Under the pieces are notes generated by a model. It made no database searches and was not told where the DNA came from. It worked only from the letters and a program-made list of their open reading frames with translations. Below are positions 63,932 to 64,000 of a stretch of 64,000 nucleotides of DNA, piece after piece; position 1 is the first letter of the stretch; every line of letters begins with the position of its first letter. A program made the position numbers and the translations under genes. The stretch comes from Zeus faber (Eukaryota; Chordata; Actinopteri; Zeiformes; Zeidae): NCBI GenBank assembly GCA_960531495.1, contig OY482846.1:8436441-8500440 (forward strand). The letters are read 5' to 3'.

Positions 63932-64000
63932 GTGAGTAACACCCGCTACAGTACCGCCACGTGTACGGTACTATTCATAGCTGTGTATTTATGTATTAGT

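Overview
This is vertebrate nuclear DNA, almost certainly from a ray-finned (teleost) fish. Coding sequence is sparse and split by GT-AG introns, CA/GT microsatellites are very abundant, and the mobile elements are fish types: a Tc1-like transposon, a Rex3/RTE-type LINE, a tRNA-derived SINE, and hAT-like and TTAA-flanked short elements. Nothing suggests bacterial or phage DNA.

The one protein-coding gene I can support is the 5' part of a phospholipase C beta 4 gene (plcb4) on the + strand. Five consecutive coding exons lie at 46153-46236, 53210-53290, 55471-55530, 58466-58609 and 63852-63931. They join in frame (junction phases 0, 0, 0, 0, then 2 at the last donor) and encode residues 1-149 plus two bases of codon 150. 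This is the N-terminal PH-domain region. The catalytic X/Y barrel, C2 domain and C-terminal coiled coil lie beyond the right edge. The first coding exon begins with a splice acceptor only 14 bases before the ATG, so at least one non-coding exon and the promoter lie upstream. Three CpG-dense patches (1-200, about 24830-25017, about 39460-39665) are candidates, the last two ending in consensus-like splice donors.

Positions 1-46138 contain no host coding sequence that I can recognise and are read as 5' flank and/or first intron. The region is a patchwork of transposon remains: a TAGGG-ended element (743-1405); a degenerate Tc1 (10218-11670) inside an older repeat (about 9654-12450); a composite repeat with a 480-bp MITE inside (about 14604-15600); a deleted Rex3 LINE (about 17200-18790); an intron-containing transposon-derived gene remnant on the minus strand (about 23600-24740); a SINE (28278-28484); a 92-nt hairpin (32830-32921); and a 717-bp hAT-like element with an 8-bp target duplication (40999-41715) nested in a longer repeat. 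The plcb4 introns hold mainly microsatellites, a TTAA-flanked MITE (53500-54189), and copies of repeats also found upstream (58080-58300, 58754-59347, 59880-60160).

I found no undescribed multi-gene system. The items most worth follow-up are the intron-bearing transposon gene remnant, the 92-nt hairpin, the CA/GT foldback just upstream of plcb4 coding exon 5, and the CpG patches that may mark the plcb4 promoter. Family names come from motif memory, not database searches.
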